Below are positions 35,200-47,400 of a stretch of DNA of 64,000 nt, piece after piece. The position numbers and the translations under genes were made by a program. The stretch's first letter is position 1. Every line of letters starts with the position of its first letter. The DNA comes from Straminergon stramineum. Lineage: Eukaryota > Streptophyta > Bryopsida > Hypnales > Calliergonaceae. The notes below the pieces were generated by a model. The model was given only the letters and a program-made list of their open reading frames with translations. It was not told the DNA's origin and did no database searches. The stretch is from NCBI GenBank assembly GCA_963920665.1, contig OY987266.1, positions 12,529,001 to 12,593,000 on the forward strand, written 5' to 3'.

Positions 35200-36587
35200 T
35201 CATGTCCCATTCCGCAGCGGCTTCGGTACCTGAGCCGTGCTCGATGGGGTTCCACTTCCATCTGCAGGTGGCAACACGGTTCGCGCAGTCAAGTGGGCCG
35301 ACGTGTGCTGCACTGAAACGATGGTTTGGGGATTGGAACGGGATCCTCGATTCCTCCTGGGTAAATTTTCATCATGACCGTTGTCAATATCCTTTCCAGA
35401 GTTTGTATCATTCTCTTCTCCATTTGCGTAGTCTCGAGATGAATCATCGTCAAACCCCCCATTCTCCTGCTCCCTATCTGTCCAACAATGTTGCCATCAA
35501 GGACATCCGTTACTTCTAAGAAACCAAAACGTTGCCACCAAAACGCATGAAAATAAGGAAAGTCTCGACATGTGGGCTGTTGACATTATGTGGAAGAGAG
35601 CGCAAATAAGAGAACTGAACGTTACGAGGACGAAAGTTGTAATACCTGGCGTATGAGGCTCTGAGTCGTCACTAAGGGTGCTGACTGTGGGCGGTGACTC
35701 CAGAAGAGGCCCATACATGAAGGAATCCGCCGATAGAAATGACCTCAAGCCTTGTAAAAGAGTGCCTCGCGCTTCTCGCTGCCGCTTCACTTGCTGTGAT
35801 TTCCGTATTTGTCTTGCCTTGTAAAGCCCAGGACCTCTGCCCTTATGCAGCCGCAGAGCATGCATTGTAGCGAAAACCTACATAACATGAACTGGCACTG
35901 TAAAACACTGCTACCTTATTTCCAAGACCCTAGAACCCTAGTTGTCCCGTACACCTTCTAAAACTTACCAAGTACAAATCGTGTTGAACATCTTAAAACT
36001 CTAAACATTAGGACCTTTCATACTGCACAGAAAATTATTTGCAATAATTAAAGACACTAAGGTTGGAAACCACTCACTTGCTGTAATTTCCGTATTTCTC
36101 TTGCCACAGAGACATCATTAAAGTCCTATACTGATAACTACGCTCTGAATAGCAGCTTAAAGCCATGCACCCATAGAGCCAGTCTTCTAAAGGTGAAGAT
36201 CTATTCTTGGAACAAATCATCAAGGGAGAAAAGGGAAAGAGAAAAAGAAAAGAACACAAGAATTCAGATCAAATGACAGCAACAATTCATTCAAACTGCG
36301 AACAACCTTACTCGATTGCCATACAATATTCTCAGCCAGGAACCACACCAAAGCCCAGCCATCACTCAAGCCATCAATTTTGCAGTTAGGACATGATGAA
36401 CCTAAAAGACAAGATACCTAGAATAACCAGATGTTTTTCCCTTCAATTGCTGAAGGCCAAAAAGAATCAGAGTCAGAATACTTCTAAACGCTGCTTACCT
36501 TCCGTTTTACTCCCACTTTCAACTGCGTTTTCGACTGCCTTAGGCAGCGTTCTTTTTAATTCTGATATTAAAAACTCTGTTATTGAG
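35200..36587 (-). CDS. Unrecognised protein in three phase-consistent exons (5'-incomplete)
   Basis: Exons 36499-36587, 35646-35834 and 35200-35477 join with GT-AG sites in one frame to TGA at 35200-35202, giving about 183 aa without a confirmed start. Order of features: helical start (EFLISELKRTLPKAVENAVE), a basic stretch (KARQIRKSQQVKRQREARG), an LLQGLRSFLSADSF segment, a Ser/Pro/Asp region (ESPPTVSTLSDDSEPHTP), an acidic Asn/Asp-rich tract, then RRNRGSRSNP and a low-complexity C-terminus. No membrane segment or signal peptide. I do not recognise the family; the basic and acidic patches suggest a nuclear or nucleic-acid-associated protein, which is only inference. The first coding exon was not found; the region to about 37250 is its likely 5' side. 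Confidence 0.5.
36074..36105. repeat. 32-nt duplication of the exon-2 start region
   Basis: 36074-36105 matches 35787-35818 at 30 of 32 positions. The second location lies inside the exon at 35646-35834, where it encodes ARQIRKSQQV; the first lies in the intron upstream and keeps a readable AREIRKLQQ. Confidence 0.75.
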
Positions 36588-37300
36588 CTGTATGTACACA
36601 AACAATTATTGAAACCATTAAATTAAGTTGAAATCATTGCTGAACCATAATCGGAGAATAGAATAAAACGGTGGTCCACACCGTTTTCCTACAACCTCGC
36701 AGTCTAAAGGTCAACATGCAATTGGTTTGAGGCGCACATGACAAGAACTTAACCTCCTAAACCTCCTTCTTCTCTCAATTCCACATCAAATTGCACCAAA
36801 CAGCATCAAAATCAAAGCTTCGTCGAATTGGAAACCCTACAAAGCTTCTAATGCACTTAATTCTGTACCTCAGTACGTGCAATTTGAACGTGCTTTCACC
36901 AGCTGCAGCAAACGAAAATAGAGTTGCGAACGTCGAGCACTCTAAAATGGGTCGATTTTCTTCTCCCAGTGCTTCCGATGATCTTCAAACTCAAAATCAC
37001 TCCGACTCTCGTGGAAAATTGCCATCGAAGTTCAGAACCCTAATCTTAGCGTTCTTGGATTGGTCTCGCGAACTGAAGCCCAGTGTCACAGCAAGCAAAT
37101 GGGAAGACGAGAAGCGATCTAGTGGACAAGTGGCCCGGATGGATGATCGCCACGTGGTGGATTGGAGGAAAATGCAGTTACAGGGCCACGGTTACCGGCA
37201 ACCCCCAAATGCACCTATTCCCGATCATTCACCCATTTCTAGATTTTGAAGGTTGGAATGTACACAGTTCGAAGAGCGAAGTGGGTGGGTGGGAATAGGT
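36588..37300. promoter_or_regulatory. Probable 5' region of the minus-strand locus
   Basis: Composition is gene-like until about 37280 and then falls to AT-rich. A 152-codon plus-strand frame (36791-37249) has no family features and may be chance. Contains AACCCTA words near 36832 and 37037, resembling plant telo-box motifs, but too short to be decisive. Confidence 0.35.
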
Positions 37301-40300
37301 ACATTTAAACCTGGCTCTTTGAAAATGCAGTGAAATCCCTAGATGTCTCATTTAGAAATACTTGTATTGGAATGGACATTTATTTGCTAAAAAGATAAAG
37401 TAAAGGTATGTCAATTTCATATTAGGAATAAATATCAATTACCAAAAGAAAAAGAAAAAGAAAAGATTCACCCACCATATCATCATATTTGAAATATGAG
37501 TTTATCAATCAATTTATTTAAGAACATAATAGCATTGCAAGCTTACAACATCTTCATTGCAACCACAAGAAATCAACTCAAAAAATCTAATTTAGAGAGT
37601 CTCTATATGTTATCGGTAGTAGTTTATCAATTTGGTGGATTCCATGCAATGCGTTGTATTTCAATGTTGGCTTCAAACCAATATTTAGAAGTATTTCGAA
37701 TTAAAAAATTTGGCTATGGTACATGGAGAATCCATAATAGTACATGGAAAATCCATAATAGTATTGTTCAAGGCTTTGACAAAGCTATGGGTGTAGGCAA
37801 TACAATAATATGTGGGAGACCCTTTTTGGTAGGTATAGTGAATACTAAATCTGGTATTGTATCTATACTTGGATTCATTGTTCTTTGTAGTTGAGGTCCC
37901 GACAAAACAAGTAATTGTTGTTGTGTCTATTCATGGGCAATGCTAACATGTGAGTATAGAATTTATGAGCCCACGAGCTTAGAACTAGTTGTAGGTATGT
38001 ACCTACAACCATTTGAAGCTAAGGTGTCTATAATATCTCTATGTTCACATGCTAGTATCGTTGCTCTCTAAACTAAACTTCAAGATATATTTGTCTAAAA
38101 AGAAAATACCAAAAATTATAATTTAATAAGGGTCTTCTAATTAATTTCAAAATTTTGTCAACAACAAAATATGGAGACTTGGGCATTTAGGGGTTATTTC
38201 TTTTTCAAAATTTTGAAATATGTGCATGACACAAGTTATCCCTAAAACATTGTTGAGGATGCAAAACATCCTTTAGATGACTTCACCTAAGACTATCGGT
38301 ATAGGATGGAAAAATATTTTTTCATCCATTTTGTATTGGAAGTTGCTTGAGTACATTTTCAATATATACTACAATGGAACTTCTATAAAACAAGAGGGCC
38401 AAGACCAGTCTAACACATTATATAAGAGAGGTTAATACAATTAGGAAGGATTATTATATTAATGAAATTCACAATCATTGTATTAATAAGTTCATAGTGA
38501 TTTTTCTTACTATACAAACAAACAAAGAACATTGCACACATTGCACATACAACACAAACAAAGAACATTGGTCGGCTCTAGTACAAATACAACATGTTTT
38601 CATTTTCATTTTTTTTTGTGGTTGAGTGGCTCATTTATTATGGTTGCATGGTCGTCACATACTACATTATGTAGCACCTCAGGCCAAGACCAACTACTAA
38701 TATTAGATTAGAGAGGTTTATTAGTTCATGGAGTGAGGTTTATTAGAAGTTCTATTGTATAGCAAATTCCCTCATTATGATATTATTGACTTTTCTAAAG
38801 AAGAAGATGTATAATTCATGGATCACCTTTGTAGTGTATTTTGGCCAATTCTTGCTCTTTACTTTTTAATGTGAATTTTAGCCACAAAAATGGTATTGGA
38901 ATTTGAAGCCAACCAATGAAATGAATTTTATCAAGTTTAGTTTCTACTCCAATTGGAAAATTTCAATTCTTTTTTAAAATTCAAACTTTTTATTGCAATT
39001 TGAACTTTGGACCTATAACCATGGTTTATTAGTTTTCTAATTTTAGAAAGACATGGTGACTTTGTTTTATACCACAATGTTCTACACTGCAAAATACACC
39101 TATTTGCTGAAAATTTCAGTTTTTTAAGCATGTTCTATATCTGATATCAATTTTCTTCACTTTTTCCTTGAAAACCCCATCATAATTTCAAAGTTTCTCA
39201 AAAAGGTACAAAATTTTTAGTAGTGATAGAGGATATGGGAATTCATCACTAAGAAATCAATACAAAAAATTTCATTCTTATTTAGTTGCAAAATGGTGGT
39301 AAACATAGAGAATAATTGTGCATAAGTTTGAATCTGTGGGTATGAGGTAGAAGCACCAATTGTCAACTACACCCAGTACCAAACTTGTAGGGTGCAATAT
39401 TTCCAACCAAAGGGTAGGATAGATTTCCAACCCAAAATTGGAATGATTTTTCGTGGTTCTTATTAAGGTTGGGACTAATAAGATCATGACACATTTCCTA
39501 AAGTAGTGAAGAAGAAATTATGAAGTAGTGAGCAGAAAAATAGTTCTTGAATGATCTGAATTGGAAAAGTTCAAACATTGGCTATGGTTCATGAATACTT
39601 TGGGGCTCCCAAAATTCACAATAATTTCAATTTTGGGAATAAAATTTTCAGAATTTTACAATCGCCATATTTCCTATCTTCCTTCATGGAAAAAATTTCC
39701 AGCGCCTCTTACTACTCACAATTTGCTCCAAAAATTGCTTAAATGATCGGCTAATGGTGCCTCAACCTTAGTAGGCCCATCTTGTAGGGGTTAAACTCAC
39801 AATTAGATGAACAGGGATCGTGTGGTTGGGACTGTCCAATTCCAGTTTAGGGCGGTTAGCACCCCCCCCAAAACGGGGGCTTTGAATATTTGTTGAACAA
39901 GTAGATGGGCACGAATTTCTGTGTGCAAGTTGGTGCCACTCATGGTTGGAAAATTCAAACAAAACTCTCCTGTCCTATGAATCTCACTGTAATATGCAGG
40001 GTGGGGGTGGGGGTTGAAATAGTGCCAAATTGCACCAATGATGAACTTAATTTGAAGTTTTTTGCCATAAAACTTCTATTTTAGAAAATTTAAAATTGAA
40101 TGAAATTGTCACATTGCGAATGAAACAAAATCATATAATAACTACACTTAAAATCACATGAATAAGATCTATGACATGATCAATATGCTCAAGAAAATGA
40201 ACAACAATTTTTGCACATTGTTGAAGGACTGTGAATCAAAATGCAAGTGATTCCATAGTTTTGAGACACATTGTGAATTAGCTACAAAATTTCAAAGATG

Positions 40301-41689
40301 TAAGATGTAGGGTGTTGAAAGTGTCGTGTAGGTGATGCCAAAATCCATTTGATGCACATCAAGAAATCACACTAGTGGTATTGAACCCTATCATAGAAAG
40401 AAGTTAAAACAATGGAAAGTGTCCCCAAAACTAAGGTTGTAACTTGTAAGGTTGCCACCTCCATAATACTTTAAATAGAGTTGCACACTATTTGAAATGG
40501 CCCCCCAACTCCACCTTACACTTGTCCTTGTAATATGCACCATTTTGGATGTCCTCACTGTTTAGATTCCCATCAAAAATAGGGGTCGATTTTGAAGAAT
40601 GGTTCACTTCAGGTGTAGTGGCTTTAGATATGTGATATGTACTAATGTGATATTTTCTATCCAATATGTGGATGAATGTTGAAATTTTGGAGCACCACTG
40701 CAACAATTTGGTATCGCCACTTTAGCACTTCATAACAAAATGAAAGAAAAAAGAAAACCCTGGTACTATGGTGTCCGGTTTGAATATGGGGCTTGACTGC
40801 CCCAGAGAAATTCACGATTGGCCTATCAACTATTTTACCGGGTATCTACAGAGAGATTGGGACCCCATGAAAGTGAAGATGCCCTTTGACCAGCCTCATG
40901 GGTTGGCTGTTGTTTCGGCTCTTTTTTTTTTATTGACAGTGGGTTCTCCTATTTGTTTAAATTAAAAAGAAAAAAGAAAAAGGAAAAAGGAAGTGAAGAT
41001 GCCCTCAGTAATATGCGATTTGAATCACTTTATTCTGAAAACCCAAAATTAAACCAAAAGAAATTAGGTAAAGTCAAGTGGAGAGCGCACTTGTCTTGTT
41101 TTTTGGGGGGTATTTTTGGACAAAAATGAAAGGGAATTTCATTGCAAGAGTAAAAATGACAGACCAGCCAGCCACAAGTGGCCTGGCCGGGACATGCCTT
41201 GCTTTTTGGTCCCGGGGCCATCTAGTTCCGTACTCTGACAACCCCCAGCACAAGCGTGTCTGTTACTGATATTTTAGGGCACAAGAACCATCCTAGAAGT
41301 TCCAAAATTTTCAAATAATCCTCATACGGAGTATATACCATAAAAAACAAACCACATTGCACAGACACCCATTATCTCATTTTACCTCTCCTTGAATACA
41401 ATTAGAGTTCTTTAATAGCTTCAAAAACCATATAAACCCTAAAATAAGCCACATAACTTAACCCTAAATTATGCCCCCAATTAAAGACGTGAATAACCAC
41501 CCAAGCGATAAAAATGGATATCCCCACCAGCATCGCCAATGCGACAAAGGCATAAGTTAAAGACAGAAGCCGAAGTGGGGACGCGGCGTTTCCCACTGCG
41601 AACACCGCCACAGTTTCCGACGACCCAACGAAACTCATCCATGTTCGGATGGAATTCATCCACAACTGGATGAAACGCATCCAAATTGC
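37301..41689. other. Intergenic AT-rich desert
   Basis: No recognised gene. It holds a dispersed repeat (about 40005-40745) related to 45440-45950. The 132-codon plus-strand frame at 37496-37894 contains a short internal duplication (ATGGARAATCCATAATAGTA, near 37723 and 37744) and no family motif. Near 41120-41215 is a segment similar to 33490-33570 (AATTTCATTGCAA, CCAGCCACAAGTG), possibly a fragment of a retroposed repeat. Confidence 0.5.
40005..40745. repeat. Dispersed repeat, family D, copy without foldback
   Basis: Shares GTTGAAATAGTGCCA and then GTGATATTTTCTATCCAATA, ATGAATGTTGAAATTT and AAAATGAAAGAAAA, in the same order, with 45440-45950, which carries an extra foldback insertion. Confidence 0.6.
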
Positions 41690-43079
41690 ACTATTCTAGC
41701 CCAGTCGGTAACTGACGAAAGTGGAGTTACCGACCTACCGCGACGTACCGCCCTGTTGTTGCAGGAGGTCGCTTCCCCGTGGCTTCCGCCTCCAGCCTGC
41801 CCGTCCCCTCTTAACGGGCAGCTGGGCCCCGTTCCGAAAATCCTTCCCTTCCAATCTCCCAGACCGCGTGGGCCGTGGGGGGGACTGCTCGCTGGGCGCT
41901 CCACGACGACGAGTGTTGCTTGACTTGAACTGGGAACAGTGGGAAGAAGCGCATGATTCCTGCTGCATCCCGCATCCCGCATCCCGTGTCCATGCACGCG
42001 CTTGGTTCATTCCACGTTTGCCTGTTCGATCGATCCATCCATTGATCTTCCTTATGTACTGCCGGCCTTCGTCTTCTTCACCTGCTTTTCGAATTTTTCC
42101 CATAGCAATAAGGTAGCAGTCGTTGAACGTCATCGTCGTTGCTCTAGCTAGCTTCTTTAAGGTCTGAATTGAGGATCGGTACTTTCAGATCCATTCCGCG
42201 TTCTAGTGGTTTGGGCGCGTTGCGCTTGCATATTTCTGGGACGAGTGGGATTTGGGGTCAATAGCGGAAAGAGCTCTGGTGGAAGTGTGTTTTGTGGGTT
42301 AATATTTGCTTTGTGCGTGGAGCTTGCGGTGCGGCGGGAGGAACTTTAGATGTTGGGTATCGCGAGTATGTTTTTGTAAATGTGGCATTAGTTTGGTCCA
42401 GGTTGGTGGAAAGCACTTGTGGTGGTGTTAATGTTGGAGTAGAGGACGTCATTTGGTTTGAAGGTTTGGACGGAGTTGCAAGCGCGTGCGGTTCGCTCGT
42501 GTGTTTCTCTTGGGGTCGTACGTATCTAGGGGCGGTGGATTGTTTTGCGAGTGCTCTGTTTTTTGGGTTTCTGTGAGCGGGAGGGGCTCTTGGGGGTTGG
42601 ACGGAAGGGGCTCTCGTGCGTCTGAGTGCCTTTCTCTTGTTTTGGAGAACCACATTGCTTATCCCCTGTTTTGGAGACGGTGATAGTTTTGCTTAGACGT
42701 TACGTTGCAATGTGTGACGCGTCGTCGTCGCTCCTGCTGCCAGAGTTTGTTTGGTGATTGGATGCCTGAAGTCGCTGGATTCAAATCTAGAAGCAAACCG
42801 GCTCTCGGTTTGCATCTACCGCGTCGTCTCCGTCTTCACGCGTTTTCGTCTATTGTGTCTGTTTCTTTTGCGATGCTCATGTTCTGCGAGGCTGCGGCTT
42901 GTAGCATACCGACTACGGTAATAACGACGCTTTAGCATCGCGAGGAGGGACCTTCCTCTTTGGTTTTCTGAATCTCGAAAAGAAGATAATCCCGAGGTGT
43001 GTATCCCGCATCTGGGATTGAGGGTCGGTGATAGATTGGGTGTATCCTTTTTCAGTAAGGGGGGAATCATTTCTAGTCA
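41690..43079 (+). promoter_or_regulatory. GC-rich promoter/leader of the exostosin gene
   Basis: A strong GC-rich, CpG-containing block (about 41700-42120) inside AT-rich surroundings, then gene-like sequence up to the ATG at 43080. Probably the promoter and a long 5' UTR, perhaps with a leader intron. Long frames on both strands here (131-132 codons) are mutually exclusive and look like GC-rich chance frames. Short direct repeats CATCCCG occur three times near 41970-41990. Confidence 0.45.
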
Positions 43080-44402
43080 ATGGGGCCGAAGCAATGTATT
43101 GCATGTGAGAGCCTGGTGGAGATCCCGGAGGACAGCAATCTAGGCAAGCTGCCCCCACGGCCCCGCATGTGGCGAGGCAAATGCAATTCGGTGGTCTCCA
43201 TGTGGTCGACGGTGCGAACAACTCTTGTGGACAGGCGTTCTCTTCTGGCGATCATCGTGCTGTGCTTCTTGGGGTTCGTCTTCCTGGCGACTTCCGGAAA
43301 AGTCTTGAACCCCGGGCCATGGCACGCGCAGAAGATGTGGCATTACCCCATCGAGTTTCCGCGGTGCTCCATGGACGCCTGCTTCGACTTCTCCCGTTGT
43401 GAGCACGGAAACGAGCTTCTGATCTACACCTACAACGAGCCTGCGGCGCCGGACGACATCCCGACCTATTTGAACTTGTTACCGACTTCAAAGTATCACA
43501 CGAACGATCCGGAGAAGGCGTGTCTCTTCTTCTACTTCTCCGACAGCGTTGCAAACCAAGACGCATGGACGAAGCCGGACCCCAAGAACTTGCCTCACTG
43601 GAACGGGGGGCTCAACCACGTTTTCGTTACTTTCGCAGATCGGTGGGATCAGACGAACCCGTCACCGAGGTCCATCGGCATGGCGTCGATTCTCAGCACG
43701 GAACTACATTACACGACCTACCGACCCCAGTTCGACATCGCCATCCCGCTTCCCCGATTGAATTCGCACGTGAAGGGGCTCGCGGAGTTGAAGCCTTTCG
43801 AGCGGAAGTACTTCTTAACGTTCAAGGGTACTCGGTACCTTTCTCGTGAGGGCAATTTCAGGAGCAGCCCTGCGTTTCGGGCTATGCACAACGGGAAGGA
43901 CGTGGTGATTGCAACCACTTGCAACCACGAGACGAACAACAAGCTTTTGCGGTGGCAGCCATGGCGGGGCACGGGATGTGAGGAGGATCAGATCCTCTTT
44001 GACAGGAATGACTACACGGATCTGATGAACACTACCTTCGGGTTGGCGCCCGCGGGAAGGTCGCCCGCTTCCTACCGAATGCTGGAGGTGCTGAGCGCGG
44101 GTGCTATTCCGGTTTTAATTGCGGACAATTACGTGAAGCCGTTTGATACTTTGATTCAGTGGCCGCGGTGTTTGTTGCAGTTCCCCACGAATGAGATTCA
44201 TCGGATTCTACCCACGCTGCGAGCGCTGTCGAGGAAGGAAATCGAACTGCGGCAACAGTATTGTCAGCACATTTTTCGGAGCGCCCTTCAGGATGATAGC
44301 ACGCTGATGCGGTCGGTGATGCTGTCGTTTCGGGAACGCTTTATGGGGATTTTGCCAAACCTTCCTCTCATGGACGGCGATCTCTACCCCTTCATTACTT
44401 GA
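43080..44402 (+). CDS. Exostosin-family (GT47) glycosyltransferase, EXT1-like, intronless
   Basis: 440 aa in one uninterrupted frame, ATG at 43080, TGA at 44400. Type II Golgi membrane topology: short cytosolic N-terminus, one membrane segment at about residues 54-72 (LLAIIVLCFLGFVFLA), then a lumenal exostosin domain. Family features: CSMDACFDFSRC, YHTNDPEKACLFFY, WNGGLNHVFVTF, RPQFDIAIPLPRL, RKYFLTFKGTRYL, NGKDVVIATTC, NDYTDLMNTTFGLAPAGRSP, then SYRMLEVLSAGAIPVLIADN. These resemble the exostosin domain of animal EXT1 (heparan sulfate polymerase) more than the usual angiosperm GT47 clades. The second EXT1 domain (GT64) is absent, so a polymerase role is not implied; sugar and substrate cannot be told. 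Codon use is GC-richer than the neighbouring genes. Confidence 0.9.
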   Translation: MGPKQCIACESLVEIPEDSNLGKLPPRPRMWRGKCNSVVSMWSTVRTTLVDRRSLLAIIVLCFLGFVFLATSGKVLNPGPWHAQKMWHYPIEFPRCSMDACFDFSRCEHGNELLIYTYNEPAAPDDIPTYLNLLPTSKYHTNDPEKACLFFYFSDSVANQDAWTKPDPKNLPHWNGGLNHVFVTFADRWDQTNPSPRSIGMASILSTELHYTTYRPQFDIAIPLPRLNSHVKGLAELKPFERKYFLTFKGTRYLSREGNFRSSPAFRAMHNGKDVVIATTCNHETNNKLLRWQPWRGTGCEEDQILFDRNDYTDLMNTTFGLAPAGRSPASYRMLEVLSAGAIPVLIADNYVKPFDTLIQWPRCLLQFPTNEIHRILPTLRALSRKEIELRQQYCQHIFRSALQDDSTLMRSVMLSFRERFMGILPNLPLMDGDLYPFIT

Positions 44403-47400
44403 GATCTTTAACACACATAGGACGGCGAACTTTACGCACTTGCCACCAGCGTCTTGCTCTTGCAGTTTGGATGAGATTGTGATCTTGTGATGGTATGTGA
44501 ATACCGACTCTGCCATTTGATCTCCAGCCCTGGGAGCGAGAGAATGAAAATCCACTGCAGCAGCAGCAGCATTTGAAAGCCACATATCTGGAGCAGTAGG
44601 TTTGTAGATCTGAAAAGCTCAAACAAAAGTTCATGTCATTGCAGTTGAGCAGGCATTTTTTTGAAAATTTTCCAGGAGCGCGACTATCATCTTCATGTAG
44701 GAGATTGTGGTGGCTCCTCCTTTCACCGGAGATGGTTATTGTATCATACAGTAGGCTGATTTGATAGGACTCGTGAACCATACAAGGAGATGTTCATTTT
44801 TTGGAGCAACAAGTGCTCAATTAAGAATCGAAATAGACAAGGCGAACAACAAGCAGTGTGGAACTGAAGTTGGTGCTGACTGCTTCCTGATTCATCCCCA
44901 AAGAAACTTTCTCGATCAATCCTTTTTCTCGATCAATCCTTTTTTGGATCAGCTTCTGTCGTGATCTCTCGCTTGGTCTAGATTGCTTGGAACTCGTGAT
45001 TTGTACACGTTTAAAACTTGGTAGTCCCCATCGCAAAGTGGCTCCTGAAGGCCTCCATTGGGTGGTGGTTTCCATGGTGCAGGCATCAATCTTGTCATGG
45101 AACGTGTCTCCTTTCTGTGCATGTTATTCAGGTTGCTTAGGATTGCTTCCACAAGGACGTGACTTCGATCCTAATGAATGTAGGGTAGGAGGTTTGTTTT
45201 GAAGGGACACTAGTGTAAAGATCTTAGCCTTTGATGCTTGTTGAAAGCCAGGTTACCCTGGAAGGACGGAGCCGATGTGCAGCCCGGCGTCAATATTTTT
45301 CACTATGAATTTTTTTTAGAAATTCAGGGATGAAATCATGTGTCTTCTATAGTCAAAACAGTTCAGATCTTTTAGTGAGGATTTGAGATTCCTGGGTATA
45401 TTTGAAGCAAAGTGGGAAAAAAACCCATATGTGGTCAGGTTTTTCTGGGGTGGTGAAATAGTGCCAGATTGCAATAGGAAAAAATAATTTGGCTAGAAAA
45501 TGGTGAAAAACCGTGAAGGTATTTTTTGTCAGAAAACTTCAAAATAAAAACAATCTTGGATGAAATCGCTGGATTGTGGATGAAAATAGAATTATGGATA
45601 GCATCAAGAAACTAACCCCCCATTGCATTAGTATTGTTGCAATGGTTGAACAATCGAATATTGAAATTGTATTGTTGCAATATTGCAAATAGTATTGGAA
45701 TAGTACATTTTCAATAGGTATATTGAATAGTGAAAATGTATTGTTGCAGTACTATTTGCACTTTTGTAGTATTGCAACAATATAATTTCAATATTGGACT
45801 ATTCAACCATTGCAACAGTACTAATGCAATGGGGGGCTTTTTTCTAATGTATGTGATATTTTCTATCCAATATGTGGTTGAATGTTGAAATTTAGAGGAC
45901 TACTATAACATTTTATATTGCCACTTTGTCACTTTATAAAAAATGAAAGAAAATGGCAAAAGATATTTGAAGACTAATTTTCAATCATTGGTGTCGAAAA
46001 GTTCTTGGAGGCTCTCAACTTCAATTTGCAATGAATAACACATTTTTGAGGAGAAATTCAAGTTTTCAAGCAAAGTAGAAATTAGACTTACTAGGCTTCA
46101 ATTTGTATTTCAATCAAACACAAAAGTGATCATTTTGAAGGTTGATATTGAATTTGGAGAAAGAATTGACGAAATATTGAAATTTATTATACAATCGGTT
46201 TAGTACAGGGAAACAAATCCTTTGTAAAAGAAGGGCAAATCATCTTGAAAAGATGATATCTATCCCATGAAGGTAGTTGGTCCAAAATGATCCAATTTAG
46301 GGAGTAGTAGGTACAATAACCTTGAAAGTCATCCATCAACCACTTATTGGCCTTACCTTCCTTTCTAGGATAACTAATAATTATGAATGCCCACAAGAGG
46401 TTCTCCCTTCAAAATCACCTTCAAATTGCTATTTCTAAAATGAAAATATAATTTTTCTTAGACTGATTTTTTGAAAAATCTGATTGCAAGATCTTGTTCA
46501 ATATTATCAAATTAGACTATCCTCCAATTTTCAAAGATTTTGACTAAACTAAATTTGATATTTTAAAAATATCTTCAATTTTTGGATTAAAAAAAAAGGA
46601 ATTTTTTTCCGAAATTAGAGTGATTTTAGAGGCCCATGTCTCAAATTTTCTCGAAAGAAAATTGTCCACAATCAATCTGTAGTAAACTTTTCGTAGAGTG
46701 TTTGATTTTGAAAAATCACCCCAAGGTCCATAAAGTTTTTGTCTAAATTTTTAAAAATCTTTTTAGCCACAAAACTATAACTTCACAAACTACTTGAGAA
46801 AAATATGAAATTTAAAAAATTTAAAATTTAAAATTATATATATATATTTGGAGGTCTTGAGCAACTTTTGAAGGCAAGCAACAACCATAAAATGGTTGAT
46901 TGGGCATTTAGGGGTTAACTCAATGATGTGGATATACAATTAACTACAACTAATTCAACTACATTTGTCAATGTAGGGTCTCTTTTTCTTCTATCCAAAG
47001 CTAGCAAAGCATTGATTACAAGAATTGGAATGTTTCTCACTATAAACAAGAACTCTTTGACCATTCAAACACAAGTAACAAGACATGGCATTAGAGAAAG
47101 TTTGGACTCTCCAGAGGGCTAGATTGCATTTATTTTGTCTGCTCAGAAATTTTTCCCCTATTATCGCTCATTGGTGGTACATCCACATTTGTCAGAGCAT
47201 TTACTGAAAATATCAATACTTAAATATAGACTGGGTTCAAACTATCTGACAGTTAAACTAAGGCATCGTGCAAGTACCCTCATCTGACGCACCCGAATAG
47301 AAAATGACGTTATACTCTTTGTCAATCCTGATATTCACACAAGGTGAATCTTTTTTCTGTCAGAGATTCCACACTTTTAGTAGCTCACTAGGGCTCTTTC

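Noticed and set aside
36791..37249. 152-codon plus-strand frame
   Set aside because: Featureless product in the probable 5' region of the minus-strand locus; no homology recognised.
41721..42653. Several 94-132 codon frames on both strands
   Set aside because: They overlap in opposite directions in GC-rich DNA before the exostosin start and lack domain features.
42760..42800. GGATTCAAATC, resembling a tRNA T-arm
   Set aside because: No matching acceptor, D or anticodon arms at the right distances.
43080..44402. Idea that the EXT1-like gene is animal contamination
   Set aside because: It lies on continuous sequence with shared repeats on both sides (family D at about 40000 and 45500), so it belongs to this genome.
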